This document shows positions 8,496-17,265 of a stretch of DNA of 60,506 nucleotides, piece by piece. Origin of the DNA: Streptomyces sp. ISL-98 (lineage in GTDB: Bacteria; Actinomycetota; Actinomycetes; Streptomycetales; Streptomycetaceae); assembly GCF_018614055.1 (NCBI RefSeq), contig NZ_JAGGPB010000057.1, positions 1 through 60,506 on the forward strand, read 5' to 3'. The notes below the pieces were generated by a model. It had not been told where the DNA came from. It did no database searches and saw nothing but the letters and a program-made list of their open reading frames with translations. Both the position numbers and the translations under genes were made by a program. The first letter of the stretch is position 1, and each line of letters begins with the position of its first letter.

Positions 8496-11400
8496 TCAGG
8501 CGCAGCTGAAGCGCGCAGCCGCCCAGTCCCCGTGGTCCCCGCTCTTGGACCCGTTGGTGTCGGTGACCTTCAGGCGCACATGCCGCGCACCCTCCAGCTT
8601 CACGTCCACCGGTACGGTCGCCGAGGCCCCCGTCACCTTGGGTGAGGTCCACAGCACCTTGCCGTCCGCCTCGACCGAGAACGCCACCTCCCCGTAGCCG
8701 TTGATCTCGTCGTCGATTCCGGCGTCGGCGGTGAAGGCCGTACAGCGTCCGCCGGTGTACACCTCGATGTCGGAGTCGGCGTGCGCGCCGATGCCCTTCT
8801 CGTAGGTCTTGCCCGCGAGGGTGAGGGTGTGCCCGTCGGCCGCCCCCGACTCGCCGTTGCTGCGGTCCCGTTCGGCCGGACCGTACCCGTTGGTGGCCTT
8901 CAGCCAGACCATGTCGCTCGCCCAGGTGTCGCCCACCGGCGGCTCCGGCATGACGCCGACGGCGAAGCGCTGTACGGCCGTACGCTCCTGGCCCGCCGCC
9001 CGGTGCCTGGCGGTCGCGGTCAGCGTCGTCTCGCCCGCCTTCGCGCTCTTCGCCGGGGTCACGCCGACCTCGACCCGCCGCGTCGTGCCCGCCGCGATCC
9101 GCCCGACCGGCTCTGCGGGAGTGACCTGCCAGCCCTCCGGTGCGTCCAGCGAGACCTCGACTCCCGTGGCGTCCTTGGTGCCCGCCGTGATGTCGACCGC
9201 CACCTTGCCCGCCGTGCCCGCACCGAGCTCCTGCCCTGCGGGTACGGAGACGGTGGCCGAAGCGCCGGGTACGGCGCCTCCGACCGCGCTGGTGTCCTGA
9301 AGTTCGAGCTCGAAGGCACTGTCCGTGGCACGCGGCGCGGTCTTCACCTTCACCACACCGCCGCGGTCGTCCCGGTCGTACCACCAGCCCTGTACGGCAG
9401 CCTCGTACGCCGCCTTCGAGGACAGGCGCGGCAGTTCGCGGCCTTCCAGCTCCACCCCGCTCGGCGCGTCACCGGTGTGCACGGCGAAGTGGTACGGGCG
9501 CTTGCTCTGCTTGCCCGAGAAGTCGCCCTTGCTCGCGCCGATCCGTATCGTCACATCGCCCGCGCCCCTGCCCGGCGCCTCGACGTCGGCGCGCTGGGTC
9601 GCGTACTTCCCCGCACGGTGCTGCCGGGTGACGCCGTCGTCCTCGTACAGCGTGAAGGACGACTTCCCCTGCGGGTAGATGTCCCAGGCGAGCGGCGAGG
9701 AGGCGGTGCGGTCGGCGTACGACCTGATGCCCGGCCACATGGGGATGTTCGCCCCGGCCTCGACGAAGAGGGGCAGGGTGTCGAGCGGCGCGCTGTAGCC
9801 GTCGACAGTGGTCGGGCCCTCGTACGTACGGCCGCTCCAGTAGTCGATCCACGTGCCCTTCGGCAGGTAGATGCCGTCGCGCACAGTCGTGTCCTTGTAC
9901 ACGGGCGCGACGAGGAAGTGTTCGCCGCTCAGGAACTCGTACTTGGCCGCGTCCGTACCGGCTCGCGGGTCGTCCGGGTATTCCAGTACGAGGGGGCGGA
10001 CCGGGCCGACGCCGGTCTTCGTCGCCTCGTGCGCGTACGAGTACTGGTAGGGCAGCAGCGACTCCTTGAGCTTGAGGTAGTCGCGGTTGATGGAGGTGTA
10101 CGGCTCGCCGTAGCGGAAGGGCTGCTTGTCGTTCGCGGCCCAGCCGTCCATCGTCATCGTCGTCCCGAGGAACATCTTCCACTGGAGGTCGCGGGCGTAC
10201 GTCTTGGCGCTGCCGCCGAAGATGCCGTCCACGTCACCCGTCGTATAGGCGAGCCCCGACATGGTCGCGCCCGCGTACGTCGGGATCTGCCAGCGGATGT
10301 ACTCCCACGATCCCGACTGGTCGCCGGACCACTGCACACCGCAGCGCTGTGCGCCCGACCAGCTCTCCGGAGCCCAGGTGAAGCCGCGGGCGTCGCTGTT
10401 CGCCTCGATGCCGCTGTACGCGTCCTTGCAGCCGTCGAGCGCGAACTTGTAGCCCTCGCCGACCCAGGCGACGTCGAGCTTGGCAACCCGCTGGCCCGCC
10501 TTGACCTGGTCGGCGAGTTTGGCGATGCCGTCCTCGGTCCACAGGCCCAGCTGCATCTTGCGGTCCTGGAGGCCCTTGGCGGTCTCGGCGAGGTCCTCGT
10601 AGCCGCAGCCGTAGCCGTCGTTGACGAGCATCCAGCCGTTCGGCATGTCGTTCTCGACGTAGCCGTCAGCGACCTTGAGGGCGTCCAGGGTGTGCCGCTC
10701 GCCACGGTTGGCGTTGTGCAGATAGCAGTCCGCGTCGCCGATTTCGAGCCCGTAAATGGGTGGCAGGAACGGCTTTCCGGTCAGCTTGGTGTACTGGCCG
10801 ATGACGTCCTTGGCGCCCCGGCCCGCGAAGTAGTAGGCGTCGAAGCGCTGTTCCTTCGCGGAGGCGGTCACGGGCTCGTTGAAGGTGTACGTGTTGGGGG
10901 CGTACGTATTGCGGTAGACGCCGTAGCCCGCCGAAGAGAGGTAGAAGGGGACCGAGTTGGGGTGGCCGCCGTCGTTCCAGTTGTAGTCGACGCCGACTTC
11001 GACGGTCTTGCCGCGGTGCGAGGTGTTGCCGCGGCCGTTCTGCATCCCGGCCCCGTAGAACTGCTCGTTCGCGCCGCGCGCCAGGGTCTGGGTGGTCTTG
11101 TCGCCGTTCCAGGTCAGGCCCTTGGACTCGGCCCAGATCTGCCGGCCGTCCGCCCCGAACAGGGCGAAGCGCAGCGGCGCCTTGTACGCGCGCAGGGTGA
11201 CCTCGGACGTGCTCAGTTCGTAGCGGTCGCCCCGGTCGCGCCAGCGGGTCTCGGGCGGGGCGCCCTGCGGCAGGACGATGTCCTTGCCGGTGGGGTCGGT
11301 GAACTTGCCGTCGGGGGCGAGTTCGATGCGGAAGGTCTCGGTGGACACGAAGCTGACGCGGGCCTCGGCCCGGCCCGCCGTCAGGTGGTAGACGGGCCCT

Positions 11401-11537
11401 TCGGCAGAGAACCCGGTGAGGTCGCCGACGGTGACGTCGGGCGGTTCGGCCTGTGCGCTTCCCGGTCCCGCGAACGCTGCCGCCAGACCGAGCAAGACGC
11501 CGACCACCGCCGCTCTGATGCGTATTGGTGATTGCAT
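8496..11537 (-). CDS. Secreted GH31 glycoside hydrolase with NEW3 and NPCBM domains
   Basis: A 1013-residue exported glycosidase. A signal peptide (residues 1-30, ending AQA) is followed by a beta-sandwich domain, then a GH31 barrel: LPPIYGLEIGDADCY, NGWMLVNDGYGCGY, the probable nucleophile in VAKLDVAW (D about 353), and the probable acid/base in GVQWSGDQSGSW (D about 404). A NEW3 domain (about 755-850) and a C-terminal NPCBM domain (about 870-1010, KATNGYGPAERDRSNGE) should bind carbohydrate. The family fixes a retaining mechanism on alpha-linked sugars; whether the substrate is a dextran-like glucan, a galactoside or another glycan cannot be read here. It lies between parJ and mshC, which I recall as adjacent in S. 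coelicolor, so it is probably an acquired gene. It appears intact. Confidence 0.88.
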   Translation of the reverse strand: MQSPIRIRAAVVGVLLGLAAAFAGPGSAQAEPPDVTVGDLTGFSAEGPVYHLTAGRAEARVSFVSTETFRIELAPDGKFTDPTGKDIVLPQGAPPETRWRDRGDRYELSTSEVTLRAYKAPLRFALFGADGRQIWAESKGLTWNGDKTTQTLARGANEQFYGAGMQNGRGNTSHRGKTVEVGVDYNWNDGGHPNSVPFYLSSAGYGVYRNTYAPNTYTFNEPVTASAKEQRFDAYYFAGRGAKDVIGQYTKLTGKPFLPPIYGLEIGDADCYLHNANRGERHTLDALKVADGYVENDMPNGWMLVNDGYGCGYEDLAETAKGLQDRKMQLGLWTEDGIAKLADQVKAGQRVAKLDVAWVGEGYKFALDGCKDAYSGIEANSDARGFTWAPESWSGAQRCGVQWSGDQSGSWEYIRWQIPTYAGATMSGLAYTTGDVDGIFGGSAKTYARDLQWKMFLGTTMTMDGWAANDKQPFRYGEPYTSINRDYLKLKESLLPYQYSYAHEATKTGVGPVRPLVLEYPDDPRAGTDAAKYEFLSGEHFLVAPVYKDTTVRDGIYLPKGTWIDYWSGRTYEGPTTVDGYSAPLDTLPLFVEAGANIPMWPGIRSYADRTASSPLAWDIYPQGKSSFTLYEDDGVTRQHRAGKYATQRADVEAPGRGAGDVTIRIGASKGDFSGKQSKRPYHFAVHTGDAPSGVELEGRELPRLSSKAAYEAAVQGWWYDRDDRGGVVKVKTAPRATDSAFELELQDTSAVGGAVPGASATVSVPAGQELGAGTAGKVAVDITAGTKDATGVEVSLDAPEGWQVTPAEPVGRIAAGTTRRVEVGVTPAKSAKAGETTLTATARHRAAGQERTAVQRFAVGVMPEPPVGDTWASDMVWLKATNGYGPAERDRSNGESGAADGHTLTLAGKTYEKGIGAHADSDIEVYTGGRCTAFTADAGIDDEINGYGEVAFSVEADGKVLWTSPKVTGASATVPVDVKLEGARHVRLKVTDTNGSKSGDHGDWAAARFSCA

Positions 11538-11543
11538 AGAGCG

Positions 11544-11573
11544 TATTTAGCGCAGAATCGAGCACGCCGCCAA
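11544..11573 (-). promoter_or_regulatory. Promoter of the GH31 gene, apparently leaderless
   Basis: On the minus strand TTGGCG (11568-11573) and TAAATA (11544-11549) have an 18-nt spacer. The -10 ends 6 nt before the ATG at 11537 and no ribosome site is visible, so transcription would start at or next to the start codon. Confidence 0.5.
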
Positions 11574-11586
11574 GGACAAAACGGAA

Positions 11587-11623
11587 CCGCCCCTGAACCT
11601 CTACGGGAGAGGTTCAGGGGCGG
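11587..11623 (-). terminator. Terminator of mshC
   Basis: A perfect 16-bp stem (11587-11602 with 11608-11623, arm CCGCCCCTGAACCTCT) with a 5-nt loop. On the minus strand it begins 16 nt after the mshC stop and is followed by a T-containing tail (GTTTTGTCC). Confidence 0.93.
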
Positions 11624-11639
11624 CTGGGGCCGGAAGCGG

Positions 11640-12869
11640 TTACAGAGCCACGCCGAGCAGTGCGTCGACGGCGCGCGACACCACGCCGGGCGCCCCCTCG
11701 TCCGTACCGCCCTCGGACTCCTGACGTGCGGCCCAGCGGTCCACGGCGAGGAGCGCCGCAGGGGCATCGAGGTCGTGGGAGAGCGCCTCGCGGATCTCGT
11801 CGACGAGGGCGTCGGCAGAGGGTCCGTCGGGGCGGGAGACGGCCGCGCGCCAGCGGCCGAGCCGCTCCAGGGCGTCTTCGAGCACCTGGTCGGTCCACTC
11901 CCAGTCGGCCCGGTAGTGGTGCGCGAGGAGCGACAGCCGGATCGCGGCCGGGTCCACGCCGTCACGGCGCAGCTTCGAGACGAAGACCAGGTTGCCCTTG
12001 GACTTCGACATCTTCTCGCCGTTCAGGGCGACCATTCCGGCGTGTACGTACGCCTTGGCGAACGGGTACTCGCCGGTCAGCGCCTGGGCGTGCGAGGCAC
12101 CCATCTCGTGGTGCGGGAAGGCGAGATCGGACCCGCCGCCCTGTACGTCGAAGCCCATCCCCAGGTGGTCCAGGGCGATGGCCACGCACTCGATGTGCCA
12201 GCCGGGCCGGCCGTGCCCCAGCGAGGCACCGTCCCAGCTCGGCTCACCGTCACGGGCGGCCATCCAGAGCATCGGGTCGAGCGGGTTCTTCTTGCCGGGC
12301 CGCTCGGGGTCTCCGCCGCGCTCGGCGGACAGCAGCCGCATGGCCTCGGCGTCGAGGTTCGACACCTCACCGAAGTGCGGGTCGGACTCGACGGAGAAGT
12401 ACGTGTCCCCTTCGAGCTCGTACGCGGCACCGGCGTCCCGCAGCCGCTCGATGAGCGGCACGATGCCCGGTATTGCCTCGACGGCGCCGATGTAGTGCTG
12501 CGGCGGGAGGATCCGCAGGGCGGTCATGTCCTCGCGGAACAGCGCGGTTTCGCGCTCCGCGAGCTCGGTCCAGTCGTGTCCGTCGCGGATCGCCCGCTCC
12601 AGGAGCGGATCATCGACGTCCGTCACGTTCTGGACGTAATGAACCTGCCGCTTGGTGTCGAGCCACACGCGCTGCACGAGGTCGAACGCGTTGTAGGTCG
12701 CCGCGTGACCGATGTGCGTCGCGTCGTACGGCGTAATGCCGCACACGTAGATACGGGCGACAGGACCGGGGTCGAGGGTAATCAACCTACTGGTCGCGGT
12801 GTCGTGGATCTGGAGGTCGCGGCCCTTGCCAGGCAGGGCGGGGACCTCAGAAGCGGGCCAGGCATGCAT
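11640..12869 (-). CDS. mshC: Cysteine:GlcN-inositol ligase of mycothiol biosynthesis
   Basis: A 409-residue class I aminoacyl-tRNA-synthetase-like ligase that joins cysteine to GlcN-Ins in an ATP-dependent step of mycothiol synthesis. The signature ITPYDATHIGHAATY (HIGH, about residues 43-57), YVQNVTDVDDPLLERA, GRPGWHIECVA, GGGSDLAFPHHE and MVALNGEKMSKSKGNLV (KMSKS) are all present. It lacks the long C-terminal domain of true CysRS, which distinguishes MshC. The ATG at 12869 has no obvious ribosome site, but TACGCT (minus strand, 12876-12881) lies 6 nt ahead, so the message may be leaderless. It is followed by a strong terminator. Its product feeds MscR-type enzymes such as the one at 26.5-27.6 kb. 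Confidence 0.95.
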   Translation of the reverse strand: MHAWPASEVPALPGKGRDLQIHDTATSRLITLDPGPVARIYVCGITPYDATHIGHAATYNAFDLVQRVWLDTKRQVHYVQNVTDVDDPLLERAIRDGHDWTELAERETALFREDMTALRILPPQHYIGAVEAIPGIVPLIERLRDAGAAYELEGDTYFSVESDPHFGEVSNLDAEAMRLLSAERGGDPERPGKKNPLDPMLWMAARDGEPSWDGASLGHGRPGWHIECVAIALDHLGMGFDVQGGGSDLAFPHHEMGASHAQALTGEYPFAKAYVHAGMVALNGEKMSKSKGNLVFVSKLRRDGVDPAAIRLSLLAHHYRADWEWTDQVLEDALERLGRWRAAVSRPDGPSADALVDEIREALSHDLDAPAALLAVDRWAARQESEGGTDEGAPGVVSRAVDALLGVAL

Positions 12870-12968
12870 GCCTTGAGCGTAACCGGACGCACGTTCCGGA
12901 TACGAACCGGATACGGAATCGTGGCCGGTTATGCCCTCTTGCGCGGCGCCGTGGTGGGAGCAGCCCGC

Positions 12969-13805
12969 CTACACCGGTGGCCACGGGATGGAGGGCCAGT
13001 CGCCGCTCGGCTCCGGGTGCCGGCCCGTGGTCCGCAGCGTCGTCACCCGCGCACGCAGCGCATCGATCTCGGCCGCCGTGATCAGCTCGGCCAGACGGGT
13101 AGCGAGCGACCGGCCCACCGCCAGGTCGCCGGACAGCCGGGCCAGCACCTCGACCGCCTCGGACGTCAGCGGCTCCCCCGCCCACCCCCACAGCAGCGTG
13201 CGGAGCTTGTCCTCCTCGTTGAAGGTGACCCCGTGGTCGATGCCGTACAGCTTCCCGTCCGCGGTCGGCAGCAGATGCCCGCCCTTGCGGTCGGCGTTGT
13301 TGATGACCGCGTCCAGCACAGCCAAGCGCCGCAGGCGCTCGTCGTCGGCGTGCACGAGCAGCGCGGTGCGGCCTTCGCCGACCTCGGCGAAGGCGATCGC
13401 CTTCCACCCCTCGGCCGGCTCCTCGTCCTCGACGAGAGCCAGCAGCCCCGCCCCCGCACCCTCCGCATCGGTCTCGATCCACAGCTGGCACATGCCCTCG
13501 CCGTACGGCCCGTCCCGCAGCACGGTCGGCGGCACAAGGCCCCAGCCCATCGCCTCGGAGATCTCGTACGCCGCCACCTCGCGCTGAGCGAGCGTGCCGT
13601 CGGGGAAGTCCCACAACGGCCGTTCCCCGGTGACCGGCTTGTACACGCAGGACACCGACACGCCGTCGTACTCGATCCCGCAGTACAACACGGCGTTGGA
13701 CGCCTCGCGGACGCGTCCGCGCACCGTGAGCCGACCCTTCAGCAGGACGGTAAGGAGGTCCGCCGGGATCACGCTCCCCGGCGGTATCCGTTCTGGCGCG
13801 GGCAT
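12969..13805 (-). CDS. SCO1664-family kinase-like protein (PI3/4-kinase fold)
   Basis: A 278-residue member of the actinobacterial SCO1664 family, described as related to phosphatidylinositol 3/4-kinases. Kinase-like landmarks can be placed: CVYKPVTGERPLW (K56 as candidate ATP lysine), AQREVAAYEISEAMG, VINNADRKGGHLLP (D172, catalytic-loop-like) and YGIDHGVTFN (D190, metal-site-like). The substrate is unknown. I chose ATG 13805, which has GGAGGG 5-6 nt upstream and lies inside the 3' end of the DUF3090 gene (37-nt overlap), implying translational coupling. An upstream start at 13847 is possible but has no better ribosome site. Confidence 0.82.
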   Translation of the reverse strand: MPAPERIPPGSVIPADLLTVLLKGRLTVRGRVREASNAVLYCGIEYDGVSVSCVYKPVTGERPLWDFPDGTLAQREVAAYEISEAMGWGLVPPTVLRDGPYGEGMCQLWIETDAEGAGAGLLALVEDEEPAEGWKAIAFAEVGEGRTALLVHADDERLRRLAVLDAVINNADRKGGHLLPTADGKLYGIDHGVTFNEEDKLRTLLWGWAGEPLTSEAVEVLARLSGDLAVGRSLATRLAELITAAEIDALRARVTTLRTTGRHPEPSGDWPSIPWPPV

Positions 13806-14359
13806 ACGTGTCCCTCCGGGTCGAGCGGCAGGCTGCACAGCGGGCACGGCGGCCGCCCCGCGTTGACGACGTCCAGGGCACGCTTGGCGAAAGCTCTGGC
13901 CTGCGCGCCGCTGAGCCGGACCCGCAGCATCGGCGGACCGTTCTCCTCGTCCTGGAGCAGCCGTTCCTCGGCCTCCGCGAGATCCTCGTCGGTCTCCGCG
14001 TCCAGCTCGACGAGCGCTTGGGCCTCGACGATCATGCGCTGTTCCTCGCCGTCCCAGGCCAGCGCCATCGTGCCTACGCGGAACTCCTCCTCGACGGGGG
14101 CGTCCAGTGGCGCGCTGTCGGTGACGTCGGCGGGGGCCACGGCCGGGACGGGGGCGTTGCCGCCGGTGCGGCGTACCACCTCGTCGAGCAGTTCGTCGAT
14201 GCGCTCGGCGAGTGCGGCGACCTGGGTCTTCTCCAGGGCGACGCTGGTGACGCGGCCGGCCGCGGATGCCTGGAGGAAGAACGTACGACGTCCAGGCAGC
14301 CCGACCGTACCGGCCACAAAGCGGTCCGGCGGGTCGTAGAGGAATACCTGACGGGACAC
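13769..14359 (-). CDS. DUF3090 protein with C-terminal zinc-knuckle
   Basis: A 196-residue DUF3090 protein of unknown function. The N-terminus reads SRQVFLYDPPDRFVAGTVG and GRRTFFLQASAAGRVTSVAL; an acidic stretch (about 125-150) follows; the C-terminus has CPLCSLPLDPEGHVCPRQNG, a C-x2-C...H-x-C cluster likely to bind zinc. The GTG start at 14359 follows GGGAGACA on the minus strand. It sits between the histidine phosphatase gene (68-nt gap) and the kinase-like gene (overlap). I recall the same three families adjacent in mycobacteria, which suggests a shared pathway. Confidence 0.85.
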   Translation of the reverse strand: MSRQVFLYDPPDRFVAGTVGLPGRRTFFLQASAAGRVTSVALEKTQVAALAERIDELLDEVVRRTGGNAPVPAVAPADVTDSAPLDAPVEEEFRVGTMALAWDGEEQRMIVEAQALVELDAETDEDLAEAEERLLQDEENGPPMLRVRLSGAQARAFAKRALDVVNAGRPPCPLCSLPLDPEGHVCPRQNGYRRGA

Positions 14360-14427
14360 GTTCTGTCTCCCTCGAAATCGTCTGTATGCGCGGTCTTGGA
14401 GCGCGTCCACCCTACTGCGCGGAGCGA

Positions 14428-15114
14428 TCACGGTGCGCCTGCGCCGCCTCCTACGGCCGCGTCCCCGCCATTGCCGTTCTCGCGCGGCGCCAGGGAGGCG
14501 AAGTCGCCGGTGTCCCCGAGGCGCAGGAGAAAGGGCCGCTGACCGGTGTAACGGATGGCCGTCAGGGAACACGGGTCCACGTGAATCCGCTGGAAGAGAT
14601 CGAGATGGAGGCCGAGGGCGTCGGCCACGACGGACTTGATGATGTCTCCGTGCGAGCACATCAGATAGATGGCGTCCTCGCCGTACTCCGCCTCGATCCG
14701 CGCGTTCCAGTCCCGCACGGCGTCGACCGCGCGCGCCTGCATGGCTCGCATCGACTCCCCGCCGGGAAACGTGACGGAGGACGGGTGCTGCTGCACAGCG
14801 CCCATCAGCGGCTCGTCGGCGAGCTCCGCGAGCTTGCGGCCCGACCAGTCGCCGTAGTGGCACTCCCCGATCCGCTCGTCGGTGTGCAGCGGGAGTCCGG
14901 GCCGTGCGTCGAGCAGCGGCCGGAGCGTCTCCTGGCAGCGCTGGAGCGGGCTGGTGACGGCGGCCGCCAGCGGCAGCCCGGCCAGCCGGTCGGGGAGCGC
15001 GGCCGCCTGGGCGGCGCCGCGCTCGTCGAGGGAGACGCCCGGCGTCCAGCCGGCGAGCAGCCCGGCGGTGTTGGCGGTGGAGCGTCCGTGGCGCAGGAGA
15101 ATCAGCGTGGCCAT
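14428..15114 (-). CDS. Histidine phosphatase (MSMEG_4193-type phosphomutase family)
   Basis: A 228-residue histidine phosphatase/phosphoglycerate-mutase fold protein. The catalytic phosphohistidine motif LILLRHGRSTANTAG is at residues 4-18, with TSPLQRCQETL, GECHYGDWSGRKL (acid region) and YLMCSHGDIIKS (second catalytic His) further on. The family in actinobacteria is named after MSMEG_4193; its substrate is not established. The C-terminus is Gly/Ala rich. It is the first gene of the minus-strand set with DUF3090 and the kinase-like gene. No ribosome site is obvious before ATG 15114. Confidence 0.88.
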   Translation of the reverse strand: MATLILLRHGRSTANTAGLLAGWTPGVSLDERGAAQAAALPDRLAGLPLAAAVTSPLQRCQETLRPLLDARPGLPLHTDERIGECHYGDWSGRKLAELADEPLMGAVQQHPSSVTFPGGESMRAMQARAVDAVRDWNARIEAEYGEDAIYLMCSHGDIIKSVVADALGLHLDLFQRIHVDPCSLTAIRYTGQRPFLLRLGDTGDFASLAPRENGNGGDAAVGGGAGAP

Positions 15115-15173
15115 GCCGGTCAGCCTAGGCGGAAAGCCGTACCGGGGTGCGCTGCGACCCTTACCGAGGAAGA

Positions 15174-16166
15174 ATGCGCGCCGTGATCGTCGACTGCGCC
15201 ATCTACCGGCAAGGGCGCCGCACCGAAGGCCCTGCGGACTTCTCCGACGCCCTCGACGAGGCGCGTGCGCACGGGGACGCCTTCTTGTGGATCGGGCTGC
15301 ACGAGCCGACGGAGAAGGAATTCGACCTGGTCAGCAGCGAGTTCGGGCTGCACCCGCTGGCTGTGGAGGACTCCCTGTCCGCCCATCAGCGGCCGAAGCT
15401 GGAGGTGTACGAGGACTCCCTCTTCGCGGTACTGAAGCCGGTGATCTACGAGCCGGAGAGCGACACCGTGACGACGGGCGAGCTGATGGTCTTCGTCGGC
15501 GATTCCTTCGTGGTGACCGTGCGGCACGGCGAGGGCGCACCGCTGGCCGCCGTACGCCACCGCCTGGAGGCCGAGCCCGAGGTCCTGCGGCACGGGCCCA
15601 CCGCCGTGCTGTACGCCGTCAGCGACGCCGTCGTCGACCACTACATGGAGGTCGGGGCGGAGCTCCAGACCGACCTGGAGGAGCTGGAGGCCCAGGTCTT
15701 CGCACCCGGCACCGGTGATTCCAAGAACACCGCGTCGCGGATCTACACGTTCAAGCGGCAGGTTCTGGAATTCCGCCGGGCGACGGGGCCGCTGGCCCAG
15801 CCGATGCAGCGCCTGTCCAGTCCGGGCCTGCCGTTCGTCGACGAGCACGCGCAGCCGTTCTTCCGGGACGTCAACGACCACCTCACGCGGGCCAACGAGC
15901 AGGCGGACGGCCTCGACCGGCTGCTGTCCGACGTCCTGTCCGCGCATCTCGCGCAGATGGGCGTGCGCCAGAACGACGACATGCGGAAGATCTCGGCGTG
16001 GGCGGCGATGGCCGCTGTGCCCACGATGGTCGCGGGGACCTACGGCATGAACTTCGATCACATGCCGGAGCTCACGTGGGTGTGGACGTACCCGGCGGTG
16101 GTCGCCCTGCTGGCGCTGTGCGAGATCGGTCTGTACCGCACGTTCAAGCGGCGCGGCTGGCTCTGA
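15174..16166 (+). CDS. CorA-family magnesium/cobalt transporter
   Basis: A 330-residue CorA-family channel for divalent cations in the plasma membrane. A long cytoplasmic domain (FLWIGLHEPTEKEFDLVSSE, HPLAVEDSLSAHQRPKLE) precedes two C-terminal membrane helices; the first ends in the selectivity motif GTYGMNF (GMN) and the outer loop is DHMPEL. The C-terminal basic tail FKRRGWL is typical. Either the ATG at 15174 (GAGGA close upstream) or a GTG at 15183 could be the start. It diverges from the histidine phosphatase gene. Confidence 0.92.
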   Translation: MRAVIVDCAIYRQGRRTEGPADFSDALDEARAHGDAFLWIGLHEPTEKEFDLVSSEFGLHPLAVEDSLSAHQRPKLEVYEDSLFAVLKPVIYEPESDTVTTGELMVFVGDSFVVTVRHGEGAPLAAVRHRLEAEPEVLRHGPTAVLYAVSDAVVDHYMEVGAELQTDLEELEAQVFAPGTGDSKNTASRIYTFKRQVLEFRRATGPLAQPMQRLSSPGLPFVDEHAQPFFRDVNDHLTRANEQADGLDRLLSDVLSAHLAQMGVRQNDDMRKISAWAAMAAVPTMVAGTYGMNFDHMPELTWVWTYPAVVALLALCEIGLYRTFKRRGWL

Positions 16167-16221
16167 GCCGCCGCCGCGCCACCCAGGCGTACAGGTCAGG
16201 CGTACCGGCGATGCGTACCGG

Positions 16222-17013
16222 TCAGGCCAGCTCGGCCGCGGACGTCGCAGGGCCTGCGCCCAGCGCGTTGCGCCGTTCCGGCATCTTCAGGGCCACCATG
16301 CGGCGCCAGCCGCCGAGGCGCTCGTACGCGTACATGGCGTGAATGCCCGCCGCGAGCAGTGCGGACTTGGGCTTGGGCCAGCGCAGGATGCGGCCCATGC
16401 GGGCCATGACGGCGAGGCTGACGTCGCGGTAGACGCGGCACTCCGCCATGGCGGTCTCGCGCAGGGTGCGCTGGATGGTGCGGCCGTGTCCGGCACGGGC
16501 GAGATTGAGGAGTTCCTCGTGGCAGTACGCGAGGTGGTTCCCCTCGTCGTGGCAGATCATCTTGATCGGCTTGCCCGCCTCGGGGTGCTCGCCGAAGTAC
16601 TTCACCAGCATGTCCATCTGGTCGGCGGCGCGCTGTTCCGTCACGCGGCTGTGCGAGAGGTACACGAGGATGTCCAACTCGGTCAGCGACTCGTCGCGGC
16701 GCAGCTTGTCGTGGGCGAGGCCGATGCCCTGCTTTTCGAGCAGCGCGGTGTAGTCGGTCTCCGGGGGGACAGGGACCGGTTCGAGGCCCCGCTTGTTCAG
16801 CAGGGCGTTGAACAGCTTGCCGTGCTTGTCCTCGTCGGCGCCGTGCCGGGTGATCTTCGGGGCGAGGTCACGCATGCTGTCGGGCACGAGAGCCGCGATC
16901 CGGGCGTTCTCCCAGCCGCCCTGTGTTTCGCCGCTTGCCGCGATGGAGCAGAAGAGCTGAAAGGAATCGTCGTTGTCGAGAATTTCCTGGAAGAGACTTC
17001 GGGCCGAGAGCAT
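16222..17013 (-). CDS. Ferritin-like di-iron superfamily protein
   Basis: A 263-residue helical protein of the ferritin-like superfamily. Carboxylate/histidine pairs consistent with a di-iron site are seen in SGETQGGWENARI, RHGADEDKHGKLF and ICHDEGNHLAYCHEELL, spaced as in four-helix di-iron proteins. The C-terminal third is basic and contains HAMYAYERLGGW. The specific reaction is unknown; it is conserved in Streptomyces. GGAGG lies 8 nt before the ATG. It is convergent with corA. Confidence 0.75.
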   Translation of the reverse strand: MLSARSLFQEILDNDDSFQLFCSIAASGETQGGWENARIAALVPDSMRDLAPKITRHGADEDKHGKLFNALLNKRGLEPVPVPPETDYTALLEKQGIGLAHDKLRRDESLTELDILVYLSHSRVTEQRAADQMDMLVKYFGEHPEAGKPIKMICHDEGNHLAYCHEELLNLARAGHGRTIQRTLRETAMAECRVYRDVSLAVMARMGRILRWPKPKSALLAAGIHAMYAYERLGGWRRMVALKMPERRNALGAGPATSAAELA

Positions 17014-17175
17014 CTCTGAAACCTCCGTGCGCTCCGTGCGACATCCGCAAAGGACAAGTCAAGTGCGGTACGGGACGGCAGGCAACAGCAGAGCCGGTCA
17101 ACTAAGCCGTTCGGAGGACCATGTGGGTGGCGCGGGCGCGTAACCGACCGGCCTGTGAAGCGTTGTTCTCCGTGA

Positions 17176-17216
17176 CGGCCGTGGCGGGGAAGACCCCCGA
17201 GCCCCCACCACGGCCG
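17176..17216 (-). terminator. Hairpin downstream of the LLM oxidoreductase gene
   Basis: A 9-bp perfect stem (17176-17184 with 17208-17216, arm CGGCCGTGG) with a 23-nt loop that can pair internally (GGGG with CCCC). It lies 50 nt after the stop of the minus-strand LLM gene. The rest of 17014-17265 is the upstream region of the ferritin-like gene, with no other feature I can name. Confidence 0.6.
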
Positions 17217-17265
17217 CAGGAATTCACATCAGCGGTCTCCCCCGCAGGGTTACGCGAGACCGTGC

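Noticed and set aside
8781..11531. 916-codon frame on the plus strand opposite the GH31 gene
   Set aside because: Arg/Gly/Val/Ala-rich shadow of the real gene, no domains, no ribosome site.
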